A stretch of 64,000 nucleotides of DNA from Bacteroidota bacterium (lineage in GTDB: Bacteria > Bacteroidota > Bacteroidia > Bacteroidales > F082), in the NCBI GenBank assembly GCA_018816765.1, contig JAHIUX010000090.1, forward strand, positions 1 through 64,000, in the 5' to 3' direction. Of this stretch, positions 55,919-63,976 are shown in pieces. The notes under the pieces were generated by a model that made no database searches, had not been told where the DNA came from, and was given only the letters and a program-made list of their open reading frames with translations. The translations under genes and the position numbers were made by a program. The first letter of the stretch is position 1; each line of letters opens with the position of its first letter.

Positions 55919-56994
55919 GTCGGAAATCAATTTGGTTAGTTCATCCGGGCCTGTCCACCTTTGTTCAGGCCGATATCGACATGCTGAAGGCCCATTTCCA
56001 TGTCAGCACCTATCATTATATCGCATCAAAAAACCCTCTCCGCTTTGCTTTTGAGTTGATCAGCTTGAAGGTGGTTGCTCTTTTAACACTCTGGCGCCAT
56101 GAGGTGGTCTATATCTGGTTCGCCGATTATCACGCAGTCATTCCGGCTATTTTCGGTCGCCTTTTCAGGAAGAAAGTAATCGTTGCTGTGGGTGGTTTCG
56201 ATGCGGTGGCCATTCCTGACATCAAATATGGCGTCTTTTTCAAAGACAATTTCAGGGCTTGGTGCGCCCGTAAAACTTATCAGATGGCCCATTTGATTCT
56301 TCCTGTTGACCAGAGCCTGATCAAAGGCCACAATGTTTATGCTGATCCCTGTGGCAAAGGTTATCCTGTCGGCATCAAACATTTCGTCCCAAAGTTGAAA
56401 GCGCGGATTGAAGTGCTTCCAACAGGCTATGATACCTCCGTTTGGCAGCGCAACACCGACATCGAACAGCAACCATCCGTGCTGACAATTGCTGGGGCTG
56501 CCAAAATGCAAACATTTATCCTGAAGGGACTCGATCTGCTTATCGAAACAGCCCGTCTCCTGCCTGAAACTTCCTTTACCATCGTGGGATTACATCACGA
56601 GATGTCAGTGTATGCCTCAGGAATCATTCCGGAAAATGTTGTTCTTGCGGGCTATATTCCCAACGCCAAACTCCCCGATGTGCTCAGCGCCCATAAGGTT
56701 TTTGTGCAGTTTTCGCTTAGCGAAGGATTACCAAACACCTTGTGTGAAGCCATGTTGTGCGAATGTATCCCGGTAGGAAGCAACGTCAACGGCATACCGC
56801 GCTGTATTGGCAGCAATGGATTCATCCTGCAATCGAAAAATGCTGCTCAGGCTGCGGCGCTGATTACAAAGGCGCTGGCGACGGACAAGGAAGCCGGCTT
56901 ACGTGCCAGGGATCATATTGCCAGGAATTTCAGTAAAAAACAACGGGCCGAAAAACTCCTCCGCCTGATCAGCCAGCTGACAAGCATGTCTTAA
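55915..56994 (+). CDS. GT4-type glycosyltransferase
   Basis: A 359-residue GT-B glycosyltransferase translationally coupled to the flippase gene (4-nt overlap). Seen: an N-terminal fold with WLVHPGLSTFVQADIDML, VVYIWFADYHAVIPAIFGR, VAVGGFDAVAIPDIKYG, then VLPTGYDTSVW and the C-terminal VFVQFSLSEGLPNTLCEAMLCECIPVGSNVNGIP donor-binding motif with the EGLPNTLCEAM glutamates. It probably adds a sugar to the flippase substrate. It ends 4 nt from the converging yihY-type gene, without visible terminator. Confidence 0.9.
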   Translation: MSRKSIWLVHPGLSTFVQADIDMLKAHFHVSTYHYIASKNPLRFAFELISLKVVALLTLWRHEVVYIWFADYHAVIPAIFGRLFRKKVIVAVGGFDAVAIPDIKYGVFFKDNFRAWCARKTYQMAHLILPVDQSLIKGHNVYADPCGKGYPVGIKHFVPKLKARIEVLPTGYDTSVWQRNTDIEQQPSVLTIAGAAKMQTFILKGLDLLIETARLLPETSFTIVGLHHEMSVYASGIIPENVVLAGYIPNAKLPDVLSAHKVFVQFSLSEGLPNTLCEAMLCECIPVGSNVNGIPRCIGSNGFILQSKNAAQAAALITKALATDKEAGLRARDHIARNFSKKQRAEKLLRLISQLTSMS

Positions 56995-56998
56995 TATA

Positions 56999-57964
56999 TT
57001 AATGTGTATGTCCGTGGTGCCCATGGCTAGGGGCATCGGTCACAGAAACATCGCTGGCCTGTTTAATGCTGGCGTTGAGTTCGAAGCCAATGAGCAGGAT
57101 CAAGGCATTAAAATAAAGCCAAAGCAAAAAGATAATCAGCGTGCCAATAGAACCATACAAGGCATTGTAGCGTGAGAAATTTGCGATGTAATAATTGAAG
57201 GAAAGCGTTCCGAGGATCAGTAATATGGTTGCCAACATTGATCCGGGACTAAAGAAACTGTATTTTCTTCGCTGAGCCGGTGCGTAATAATACAAGAAAG
57301 ACACACTGAGAAAGGTTAACGAAACAGTGATCAGCCATTGCATTATCCTGAGCAGGGTATAGGTGTAACCCGATGTTACCCATTCGTTCATTTGCAGCCA
57401 CTCAATCGCAATTCCACCGAGGGTAAGGAATGCAATGCTCAAAATAACCAAAACCGACAGGATGACCATCAGGAAAACTGCAATCAGTCGCTGCTGTACC
57501 CAATTTTTGGTTTCAATATCGTGCCAGGTGCTGTTGAATCCCTCAATGATTGCATTGATCCCATTGGTGCTGAACACGAAGGTCAGGATAAAACTCAACG
57601 AAAGCAACCCTGAATTCTGGCGCATGACGATGTCAAAAATGGTCGTTTCAACCGCTTCAAAGGTATTTTGTGGGATAATTTCTTTGAATAGACCAAGCAA
57701 AGCAGTTTGGAAATTTTCGATCGGGATATAAGGAATCAACGTGAAAATAAATAAAATAAAGGGGAATATCGCAAGAAAAAAGTTGAATGCGACAGCCGCT
57801 GCCCTATTCGATAACGCTCCTTTGAACAAGCCTTTGATAAAAAACACCATCACATCGTACAATGGAACCTTCCCAAATCCCGGCAATATGATCAGCCGCA
57901 GCATACCGATGAGTTTATCGCGGTAATTGATATAGCTTCGGAAATATTTTGGGGGTATAGTCAT
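56999..57964 (-). CDS. YihY/BrkB family membrane protein
   Basis: A 321-residue inner-membrane protein with six predicted helices. Seen: the family opening FFIKGLFKGALSNRAAAVAFNFFLAIFPF, FIIEGFNSTW-like INAIIEGFNSTW, and the C-terminal YNALYGSIGTLIIFLLWLYFNALILLIGFELNA. Once mislabelled RNase BN; the real function is unsettled. It carries an unusual His-rich C-terminal tail (SHGHHGHTH) that could bind metal. Third gene of DUF4783-nadC-yihY, 15 nt after nadC. Confidence 0.92.
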   Translation of the reverse strand: MTIPPKYFRSYINYRDKLIGMLRLIILPGFGKVPLYDVMVFFIKGLFKGALSNRAAAVAFNFFLAIFPFILFIFTLIPYIPIENFQTALLGLFKEIIPQNTFEAVETTIFDIVMRQNSGLLSLSFILTFVFSTNGINAIIEGFNSTWHDIETKNWVQQRLIAVFLMVILSVLVILSIAFLTLGGIAIEWLQMNEWVTSGYTYTLLRIMQWLITVSLTFLSVSFLYYYAPAQRRKYSFFSPGSMLATILLILGTLSFNYYIANFSRYNALYGSIGTLIIFLLWLYFNALILLIGFELNASIKQASDVSVTDAPSHGHHGHTH

Positions 57965-57979
57965 TGATTGTGTTTCTTC

Positions 57980-58831
57980 TTAGGTCACCGCCCTCAGGCT
58001 CATGTCGAGGCTCCTGATATGGTGTGTCAATGCCCCGATCGAAATAAAGTCAACCCCTGTTTCGGCATAAGCCCGCAAGGTGGCTTCAGTGATGCCTCCG
58101 GAGGCTTCGGTCTCGAAGCGGTTGCCAATCAGCGAAACTGCCCGACGCATTTCGTCAGGAGAAAAGTTATCCAACATAATGCGCTGAATGCCACCGATGC
58201 GCATCACCTCACTGAGTTCATCAAGGTTGCGGACCTCCACTTCAATACCCAGCCTGCGTCCTGTTTTCTTCAGGTAGTTTTGTGCCTGCACGACCGCATT
58301 GCTGACACTTCCGGCAAAATCGACATGGTTGTTCTTGATCAGAATCATGTCGAACAAACCAAAACGGTGGTTGTAGCCACCGCCAATCCTGACGGCCATT
58401 TTCTCGAACAAACGCATATTGGGCGTGGTTTTCCGGGTATCGAGCAAGCTCACCGGCAAATCGCTGACCAAACTGACCAGGCGGTTTGTTTGAGTTGCAA
58501 TGCCACTCATGCGTTGCATGAAATTGAGCACCAATCGCTCCGCTGTCAACATCGACTTTACATCACCCCTGACCTCAAAGGCAATATCGCCCGGCATTAC
58601 CTTCGTCCCATCTTCCATAAAAGCAGTAAAAGCGATGTCAGGGTTTATCCGTTTGAACACCAAACGGGCTACTTCCATACCGGCCAACACACCTGCTTCC
58701 TTGATCAGCAGCTTTGTTTTGCCTTGAATATTGTCAGGTATGGTTGCCAGTGAGGTATGGTCGCCATCGCCAATGTCTTCGCGTATGGCCAGGTCTATCA
58801 GTTCTTCTGCCAGGGGGATACTAAAGGTCAT
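57980..58831 (-). CDS. nadC: Nicotinate-nucleotide pyrophosphorylase (carboxylating)
   Basis: Converts quinolinate and PRPP to nicotinate mononucleotide in de novo NAD synthesis. In 283 residues: AIREDIGDGDHTS, ERLVLNFMQRMSGIAT, LDTRKTTPNMRLFEKMAVRIGGG, HRFGLFDMILIKNNH, EVEVRNLDE, IMLDNFSPDEMR and ASGGIT...DFISIGALTH, covering the active-site Arg, Lys, His and Glu residues. The start overlaps the end of the DUF4783 gene by 11 nt. No nadA or nadB is in the window. Confidence 0.96.
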   Translation of the reverse strand: MTFSIPLAEELIDLAIREDIGDGDHTSLATIPDNIQGKTKLLIKEAGVLAGMEVARLVFKRINPDIAFTAFMEDGTKVMPGDIAFEVRGDVKSMLTAERLVLNFMQRMSGIATQTNRLVSLVSDLPVSLLDTRKTTPNMRLFEKMAVRIGGGYNHRFGLFDMILIKNNHVDFAGSVSNAVVQAQNYLKKTGRRLGIEVEVRNLDELSEVMRIGGIQRIMLDNFSPDEMRRAVSLIGNRFETEASGGITEATLRAYAETGVDFISIGALTHHIRSLDMSLRAVT

Positions 58832-59243
58832 GCTTTGAAATGCTCAAAAAGTGAATATTCATTTCGCCTGCTGTCTCGTTTAACAGCATATATATGCGAT
58901 AACTACCGGTGTCACAGTACAAAAAGCCAATGATATAAAACGAGCTACTGGTTTTGCCTTCTTGTTTAAGCTCATAGGAGGCGGGTTTGTTCAAGGCAAA
59001 CCAATCCTTGAGGATCATCTGCGCCTGACTTTTGCTGAATTTGCCCTTGCTCCGGTCGATGTCCAGTTCAAGTGTACTCAACAACATGTTTCCCAACAAA
59101 TTATAGTCGCTGTTTAAAAAGGCCTGTCCAATATCAGTGGTGATTTTTTCAGGTAACTGGGCTTTCGCTGTACCTGGCGTCAGAAGTACAGCAAACAAAA
59201 AAAACACAATCCAGGAATGCCTGTAGTACTTTTTTAAATTCAT
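58821..59243 (-). CDS. DUF4783 family secreted protein
   Basis: A 140-residue protein (start ATG at 59243, MNLKKYY; an ATG three codons upstream is possible). It has a signal peptide (IVFFLFAVLLTPGTAKAQ), and the mature part has a small alpha+beta pattern with SKGKFSKSQAQMILKDWF and SSSFYIIGFLYCDTGSYRIYMLL, like the NTF2-like DUF4783 family. DUF4783 commonly lies beside nadC in Bacteroidota, as here with an 11-nt overlap. Function unknown. Confidence 0.8.
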   Translation of the reverse strand: MNLKKYYRHSWIVFFLFAVLLTPGTAKAQLPEKITTDIGQAFLNSDYNLLGNMLLSTLELDIDRSKGKFSKSQAQMILKDWFALNKPASYELKQEGKTSSSFYIIGFLYCDTGSYRIYMLLNETAGEMNIHFLSISKHDL

Positions 59244-59269
59244 TTCAATCACCCACTAATTTTGTGTGC

Positions 59270-59277
59270 CAAAAATA
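59270..59277 (-). promoter_or_regulatory. Candidate -7 box of the DUF4783-nadC-yihY operon
   Basis: The minus strand reads TATTTTTG (TAnnTTTG), 26 nt before the start codon, a distance like that of the other candidates in this window. No clear -33 TTG. Confidence 0.38.
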
Positions 59278-59402
59278 CATCAATTATTTTTTTTGTACTT
59301 GTCCGATCAGGATTGAACCTCACGTTGATCATTCAAACAGCATTTACCACAAAAACTATTCCGTAAAATATCAGGATCTGTTTATTAATTCTGTACTTCA
59401 AA

Positions 59403-59427
59403 ACACCAAAGTCTGGCACTTTGGTGT
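59403..59427. promoter_or_regulatory. Perfect 10-bp palindromic hairpin in the DUF4783 / lipoprotein intergenic region
   Basis: ACACCAAAGT (59403-59412) and ACTTTGGTGT (59418-59427) form a perfect inverted repeat around CTGGC. No T-run follows on either strand, so it is not a standard terminator. It overlaps a -7-like TAACTTCG (59427-59434) by one base, the position of an operator or a leader hairpin for the gene starting at 59483. Confidence 0.5.
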
Positions 59428-59482
59428 AACTTCGCAAGTGAAAAAGCAGCAGTTTTTGTTTAATGAAGTAATTTGGCTGAAC

Positions 59483-60232
59483 ATGGGAACTGATAAGAGC
59501 AAATGGTGGTCATCGGTTAAGATGGTATGGATAGTTTTTCTGATTTTCGGTTGGCAGTCGTGTCAGCAACCTCCTGAGACCACTGAAACGGACAAGTTTG
59601 AAAAGGAACTGAAAAACTTTAATCAATCGATGAGTCAGGTCGGGCAGACGATGGATATGGTTGACGCCATGCAGGAAGAAGTAGATATGGTTGAACAGCA
59701 GCGTGCAAGTGGCGAAATTACTGATGAGCAGGCCAATAAACTCCTCAGCGAGATCAAACAAACCTATGGCAGGGCCATCGCCAGGCGATCGAATGTGAAT
59801 CCGGCAAGTGGGCTGCCTGCCTGGGCGCGGACGCTGGGTCTCATCGAGCCACAGGGACTTGCGCTTGACGCCGATTATTCGCAAATGACTTCGGCCGAAA
59901 ATCCTGATGAGGGGTTTAATTCCATATTACTTGTTTACAACGGACCCTACCAGCAATCGATGGCCGAAGCCGAACGCATTGCCAGGGCAGCAAAGATTCC
60001 GGTGAGCAAAGATTATCAGGAAGCCATCGAACTGGCGAAAACATACAGCAGTTCACCCATGAAAGGAATCGCTTATATGAATTTCGATCCTTTTGTTAAA
60101 GACAATGACTATAATATTTCCATAACCGTAGACGAAAACGGGGTGTTGACGCTCAGTGCTGTGGATGCGCTTCAACTAAAAAGGCAATTCGAGACAACAC
60201 CTGAAACTTCTGAAGATATTCCAACAGAATAA
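59483..60232 (+). CDS. Putative lipoprotein of unknown function
   Basis: A 249-residue protein. After KSKWWSSVKM comes a hydrophobic stretch VWIVFLIFGWQSC, with Cys in a loose lipobox, suggesting a lipid-anchored protein. Then a Gln/Glu/Met-rich helical region (about 35-95) and a globular C-terminal part with GFNSILLVYNGPYQQSMAEAERIA and the final ISITVDENGVLTLSAVDAL. I do not recognise a family. The ATG at 59483 was chosen because upstream in-frame sequence runs through the palindrome and the promoter-like box. The SDR gene follows after 9 nt. Confidence 0.65.
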   Translation: MGTDKSKWWSSVKMVWIVFLIFGWQSCQQPPETTETDKFEKELKNFNQSMSQVGQTMDMVDAMQEEVDMVEQQRASGEITDEQANKLLSEIKQTYGRAIARRSNVNPASGLPAWARTLGLIEPQGLALDADYSQMTSAENPDEGFNSILLVYNGPYQQSMAEAERIARAAKIPVSKDYQEAIELAKTYSSSPMKGIAYMNFDPFVKDNDYNISITVDENGVLTLSAVDALQLKRQFETTPETSEDIPTE

Positions 60233-60241
60233 GTTATTAAT

Positions 60242-60922
60242 ATGGACATCATCATCACCGGTGCAGGAAAAGGGATAGGATTTGAGTTGGTTAAGTTGTT
60301 TCTGCAACAGAAAAATGACCGCATCATCGGAATATCGCGCGATATCAGGTCGCTCGAAAAGCTACAAGCCGCACAGCTTTACTCCCTCCAGGCGGACCTG
60401 CATGAGCCAAAGGCTTTCACCACATTGCTGGATATAATGCGGTTAATGAATTTCACGCCTGGTTTGCTGGTAAATAACGCCGGATCACTCGTCAACAAAC
60501 CTATTGATACGCTCAGTGATGGGGATTTTGACCTGATGTTTGGCACCAACGTCAAGGCTGTTTTCAGGATGGTCAAAGCCTTGCTACCCCATTTTGCCCC
60601 TGGTGCCCACATCCTTAACATCGGCAGCATGGGTGGCTTTCAGGGCAGCGCCAAGTTTGCAGGCTTATCGCTCTACAGCGCCAGCAAAGCTGCTTTGGCC
60701 GTTATGACAGAATGCATGGCCGAAGAATTCAAAGATCGGGGCGTTAAGGCAAACTGCCTTGCCCTGGGCGCCGCACAAACCGAGATGCTCTCCCTGGCCT
60801 TTCCAGGTTATAAGGCCCCGCTTTCAGCTGCTGAGATGGCTGGTTTCATCGCTGATTTTGCACGCAATGGGCACCATTACTTCAATGGTAAAATTCTTCC
60901 GGTGTCAGTTTCAACACCTTAA
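60242..60922 (+). CDS. SDR family oxidoreductase
   Basis: A 226-residue short-chain dehydrogenase/reductase. NAD(P)-binding TGAGKGIGFELVKLF, LLVNNAGSLVNKP, catalytic Ser in ILNIGSMGGFQGS, and the YSASKAA (YxxxK) motif are all present. It is at the short end for the family. The substrate is unknown. It is likely co-transcribed with the preceding lipoprotein gene (9-nt gap). Confidence 0.88.
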   Translation: MDIIITGAGKGIGFELVKLFLQQKNDRIIGISRDIRSLEKLQAAQLYSLQADLHEPKAFTTLLDIMRLMNFTPGLLVNNAGSLVNKPIDTLSDGDFDLMFGTNVKAVFRMVKALLPHFAPGAHILNIGSMGGFQGSAKFAGLSLYSASKAALAVMTECMAEEFKDRGVKANCLALGAAQTEMLSLAFPGYKAPLSAAEMAGFIADFARNGHHYFNGKILPVSVSTP

Positions 60923-60943
60923 CATTTGCTTAACGCTTGTTGC

Positions 60944-60975
60944 TTGACGGGATAATCCGCGAATACGTACCTTTG
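60944..60975 (+). promoter_or_regulatory. Promoter of the RseC-family gene
   Basis: TTG (60944-60946), 21-nt spacer, TACCTTTG (60968-60975), in good agreement with the Bacteroidota consensus. It lies 12 nt before the first possible ATG at 60988, implying a very short leader, and rules out the in-frame start upstream. Confidence 0.6.
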
Positions 60976-60987
60976 TCGGGCAAAGAT

Positions 60988-61443
60988 ATGATCATGACAA
61001 CTCAGGCCGATTTGATTTCACATCCGGGTGTTATTCACAGCATTGATGAACAAAAACTGAAAGTTCTTGTTATTTCTGTCTCTGCTTGTGGGACTTGCAA
61101 AGTAAAAGGCTCCTGCAGCATGGCTGAGATGGAAGAAAAAATTGTTGATGCACAAGCCGACAGTGACGAAAGCTTTCAGGTTGGCGATCAGGTAACTGTT
61201 TCTATGCGGCAATTGCACGGAAACCTGGCCGTTTTTCTGGGCTATGGCTTGCCTTTTATTTTGCTGCTGGTCACGCTTGTTTGTTGTGTTGCCGCCGGTC
61301 TGGGACAGGGCCAGTCAGGTCTGGCTTCGCTCTCTATCCTTATCCCCTATTACCTGTTACTTTATTTTTTCAGAAATAACCTTACGAAAACATTTAGGTT
61401 TTATGTCAGGCATTCCGAGCCTTCAATTGCACACAATAATTAA
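60988..61443 (+). CDS. SoxR-reducing system / RseC family protein
   Basis: A 151-residue inner-membrane protein. The N-terminal cytoplasmic part has the family Cys motif SACGTCKVKGSCS, probably an iron-sulfur ligand set, and GDQVTVSM; two transmembrane helices follow (about 85-107 and 113-133). RseC proteins usually accompany Rnf electron-transfer genes, in Bacteroidota normally directly upstream of rnfB; here the next gene is a T9SS protein. The start may be at 60988 or 60994. Electron delivery to or from Rnf is the family expectation, not shown here. Confidence 0.87.
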   Translation: MIMTTQADLISHPGVIHSIDEQKLKVLVISVSACGTCKVKGSCSMAEMEEKIVDAQADSDESFQVGDQVTVSMRQLHGNLAVFLGYGLPFILLLVTLVCCVAAGLGQGQSGLASLSILIPYYLLLYFFRNNLTKTFRFYVRHSEPSIAHNN

Positions 61444-61461
61444 TTAAATAACAAACACTCC

Positions 61462-63837
61462 ATGAAAAATGTATTGCTGTTCATTGTTTTCTTTTCCTTG
61501 CTGTCATTTGTCAAAGGGCAGGAGCAACAGCCCCAGACACAAATCGGCGTCGAAAAAGTTATTAAGGCCACCTATTTTGATAAAACCAAGCCCCTGCGCG
61601 ACACCCCTCCTATTCCGCCTGGGCAGAGAAAACGTAGCTGGAAAAATGATTTAATAGGCAATGAGTCTGTCGAAAACCCGCCCATTAACATGAACACACC
61701 CGAAAACGAGGCAGCTATTGACCCGGTCGTACAGGACCGGCATGTGGCTTCGAACGAAGATTACTGGCCATTATACAATTTCATGGGATTGGGCAATGTG
61801 AACGGCGTTTTTCCTCCTGACACTGAAGGCGATGTTGGCCCTAATCATTACTTCCTGATGATTAACTCCTCATTTGCCATATACGACAAAAGTGGCATAC
61901 AGCTCTATGGAGCCGCTGACAACAGCACCATCTGGGATGGATTTATTGGCTCATGGACCGGCACCAACGACGGTGACCCGATTGTACTCTATGATGAAAT
62001 GGCTGACAGGTGGTTTGTAAGCCAGTTTGCCGTGAGCACTTCTGATGGCACTTTTTGGGAACTGGTAGCCATTTCTGAAACCGGTGATCCCCTTGGGGCA
62101 TATTACCGCTACGCCTTCGAATTCCCGTATTTCAACGATTATCCAAAATTCGGTGTGTGGCCTTCAGGCTACCTGGGCACCTTTAATTACTTCAATGGAG
62201 GTAGTATGACATACCGCGGTGCAGGTGCTGTGGTGCTTGAAAGAGAAGCCATGCTGGCCGGAAGTGCTGATGCCCAGATGATCATGTTTGGCAGCAATTC
62301 TTCCAAATACACCATTCAGCCTGCCGACGTTGACGGCACTCCTCCCCCTGACGGTGAACCGGCATATTTTGCCCACATGAATACGACAGGCAACAAACAG
62401 TTTGAAATATGGAAAGCCATCATTAACTGGGACACCCCTGCCAGCTCATCTTATACCCTGGCCAACAGCCTTGCTGTTGAAACCTTTAACCCTAGTCTGA
62501 GTACAATTCCTCAACCCAATACTACCCAAAAATTATCGGCAATCCCTGGCGTATTAATGTTCAGGTTGCAATACCGGAATTTTGGCACTTACCAGACCCT
62601 TGTGGCCAACCATACAGTAAATGTGAGCTCAAGGGCTGCCATCCGTTGGTATGAAATGCGCAAAACAGGAACCAACTGGTCGGTTTATCAGCAAGGAACC
62701 TATTCTCCCGACAACGACTTCCGCTGGATGGGCAGCATCGCCATGAATGCCAATGGCAATATTGCACTTGGGTACTCTGTTTCCAGTGCAACGACTTATC
62801 CCAGCATCCGCTACACTGGCCGCACAGCCAATGCTCCGTTGGGAACCATGAACATACCCGAAACCGTTATTGTTGATGGTCAGTATGCCCAAACCAATGT
62901 TGACCGATGGGGTGACTACAGCTTTCTGGGAGTTGATCCGGCAGATGATTCAACATTCTGGTACACAACCATGTACAGACTTAGCAGTAACTGGCGTACC
63001 CGTATAGCATCCTTTAACCTTGCGCCAGGTGCAGCCCCAACAGTTGATGCCGGACCTGATGCTTATATGTGCATCAATACCAACACATACAACCTGAAGG
63101 GAAGTGGTACAGGACTTGAAACAGTGCTCTGGACAACAGCCGGTGACGGCATTATCCTGAATAACGACAGGTTGCAGACCCTATACGCCCCGGGCGCAAC
63201 CGACAGAACTTCAGGTCAGGTAACGCTTACGCTTACCGGCACGGGTTGGAACGGACAGAATGTGTCGGATACATTTACACTGTTTGTTAACGGCCTGCCA
63301 CAGGCAATGGCCGGCAATGATACACTTGTTTGCAGGGATGAGTCGATTGAATTGGCAGGTCATGCCACCTATGCCGACTCCACCATCTGGCACACAAGCG
63401 GTGACGGAGTTTTTGATGATCCTAACCTGCTCAATGCGGTTTATACTCCGGGATTGCAGGATATCGCAAGCGGAACAGCCACCCTGACCCTGGATGTTTT
63501 CGCCAACGATGTGTGCTCTGGTAGTGCCAGCGATGCACTTGTGCTGACAGTGGACGATTGTACTTCTGTTTCTGAAAATCCGGAATCAATTCACGCCAGC
63601 ATCATTCCTAATCCATCAAATGGTTATTTCAACCTGAAAGTAGCGAACAAAGGAGCCAACAAACTGAGTTGGCAATTGCTCAACCTCGATGGAAAAACGG
63701 TAAAAAGGGGAAGCCTGAAAAGCAGTAACGCATGGTTCGAAGGTCAATTTAACATCGAAAACCTGCCAAAAGGGACCTATTACCTGCAAATGACCATCGG
63801 AAAAAACAACCTGACGGAAAGCATTATCTTGCAATAG
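61462..63837 (+). CDS. Large secreted protein with tandem Ig-like repeats and T9SS type A sorting domain
   Basis: A 791-residue protein with signal peptide (MKNVLLFIVFFSLLSFVKGQ). The N-terminal 540 residues form a propeller-like extracellular domain rich in Trp, Tyr, Asp and Gly (VFPPDTEGDVGPNHYFLMINSS region, WFVSQFAVSTSDG, DYPKFGVWPSGY, RWMGSIAMN, DRWGDYSFLGVDP). Two related Ig-like repeats follow (about 543-625, VDAGPDAYMC, and 626-700, AGNDTLVC; both contain (S/A)GDG and (L/V)YxPG). The last 75 residues are a T9SS type A sorting domain (SIIPNPSNGYFNL, LPKGTYYLQM). It should cross the outer membrane and be anchored or released. Function unknown. Confidence 0.88.
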   Translation: MKNVLLFIVFFSLLSFVKGQEQQPQTQIGVEKVIKATYFDKTKPLRDTPPIPPGQRKRSWKNDLIGNESVENPPINMNTPENEAAIDPVVQDRHVASNEDYWPLYNFMGLGNVNGVFPPDTEGDVGPNHYFLMINSSFAIYDKSGIQLYGAADNSTIWDGFIGSWTGTNDGDPIVLYDEMADRWFVSQFAVSTSDGTFWELVAISETGDPLGAYYRYAFEFPYFNDYPKFGVWPSGYLGTFNYFNGGSMTYRGAGAVVLEREAMLAGSADAQMIMFGSNSSKYTIQPADVDGTPPPDGEPAYFAHMNTTGNKQFEIWKAIINWDTPASSSYTLANSLAVETFNPSLSTIPQPNTTQKLSAIPGVLMFRLQYRNFGTYQTLVANHTVNVSSRAAIRWYEMRKTGTNWSVYQQGTYSPDNDFRWMGSIAMNANGNIALGYSVSSATTYPSIRYTGRTANAPLGTMNIPETVIVDGQYAQTNVDRWGDYSFLGVDPADDSTFWYTTMYRLSSNWRTRIASFNLAPGAAPTVDAGPDAYMCINTNTYNLKGSGTGLETVLWTTAGDGIILNNDRLQTLYAPGATDRTSGQVTLTLTGTGWNGQNVSDTFTLFVNGLPQAMAGNDTLVCRDESIELAGHATYADSTIWHTSGDGVFDDPNLLNAVYTPGLQDIASGTATLTLDVFANDVCSGSASDALVLTVDDCTSVSENPESIHASIIPNPSNGYFNLKVANKGANKLSWQLLNLDGKTVKRGSLKSSNAWFEGQFNIENLPKGTYYLQMTIGKNNLTESIILQ

Positions 63838-63917
63838 GCGCACGATCAATGCACTAAGGCGCTCTTTATAGTTTTTCTAAATTGCTGATTTTTAGCTAAT
63901 TTAGAACATTTCTAAAG

Positions 63918-63976
63918 AAATCCGGAACACTATTGAAAGTCAATATGTTCCGGATTTTACATTTTTTACTTTTTTA
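63918..63976 (+). terminator. Strong intrinsic terminator after the T9SS gene
   Basis: AAATCCGGAACA pairs perfectly with TGTTCCGGATTT, and TATTGA with TCAATA inside (one unpaired C between), with loop AAG (63918-63957). T-rich sequence follows (TTTTTTACTTTTTT). Confidence 0.88.

Noticed and set aside
57968-58753. Open frame of 261 codons on the plus strand
   Set aside because: It is antisense to nadC and has the His/Cys/Gln-rich composition of a shadow frame.
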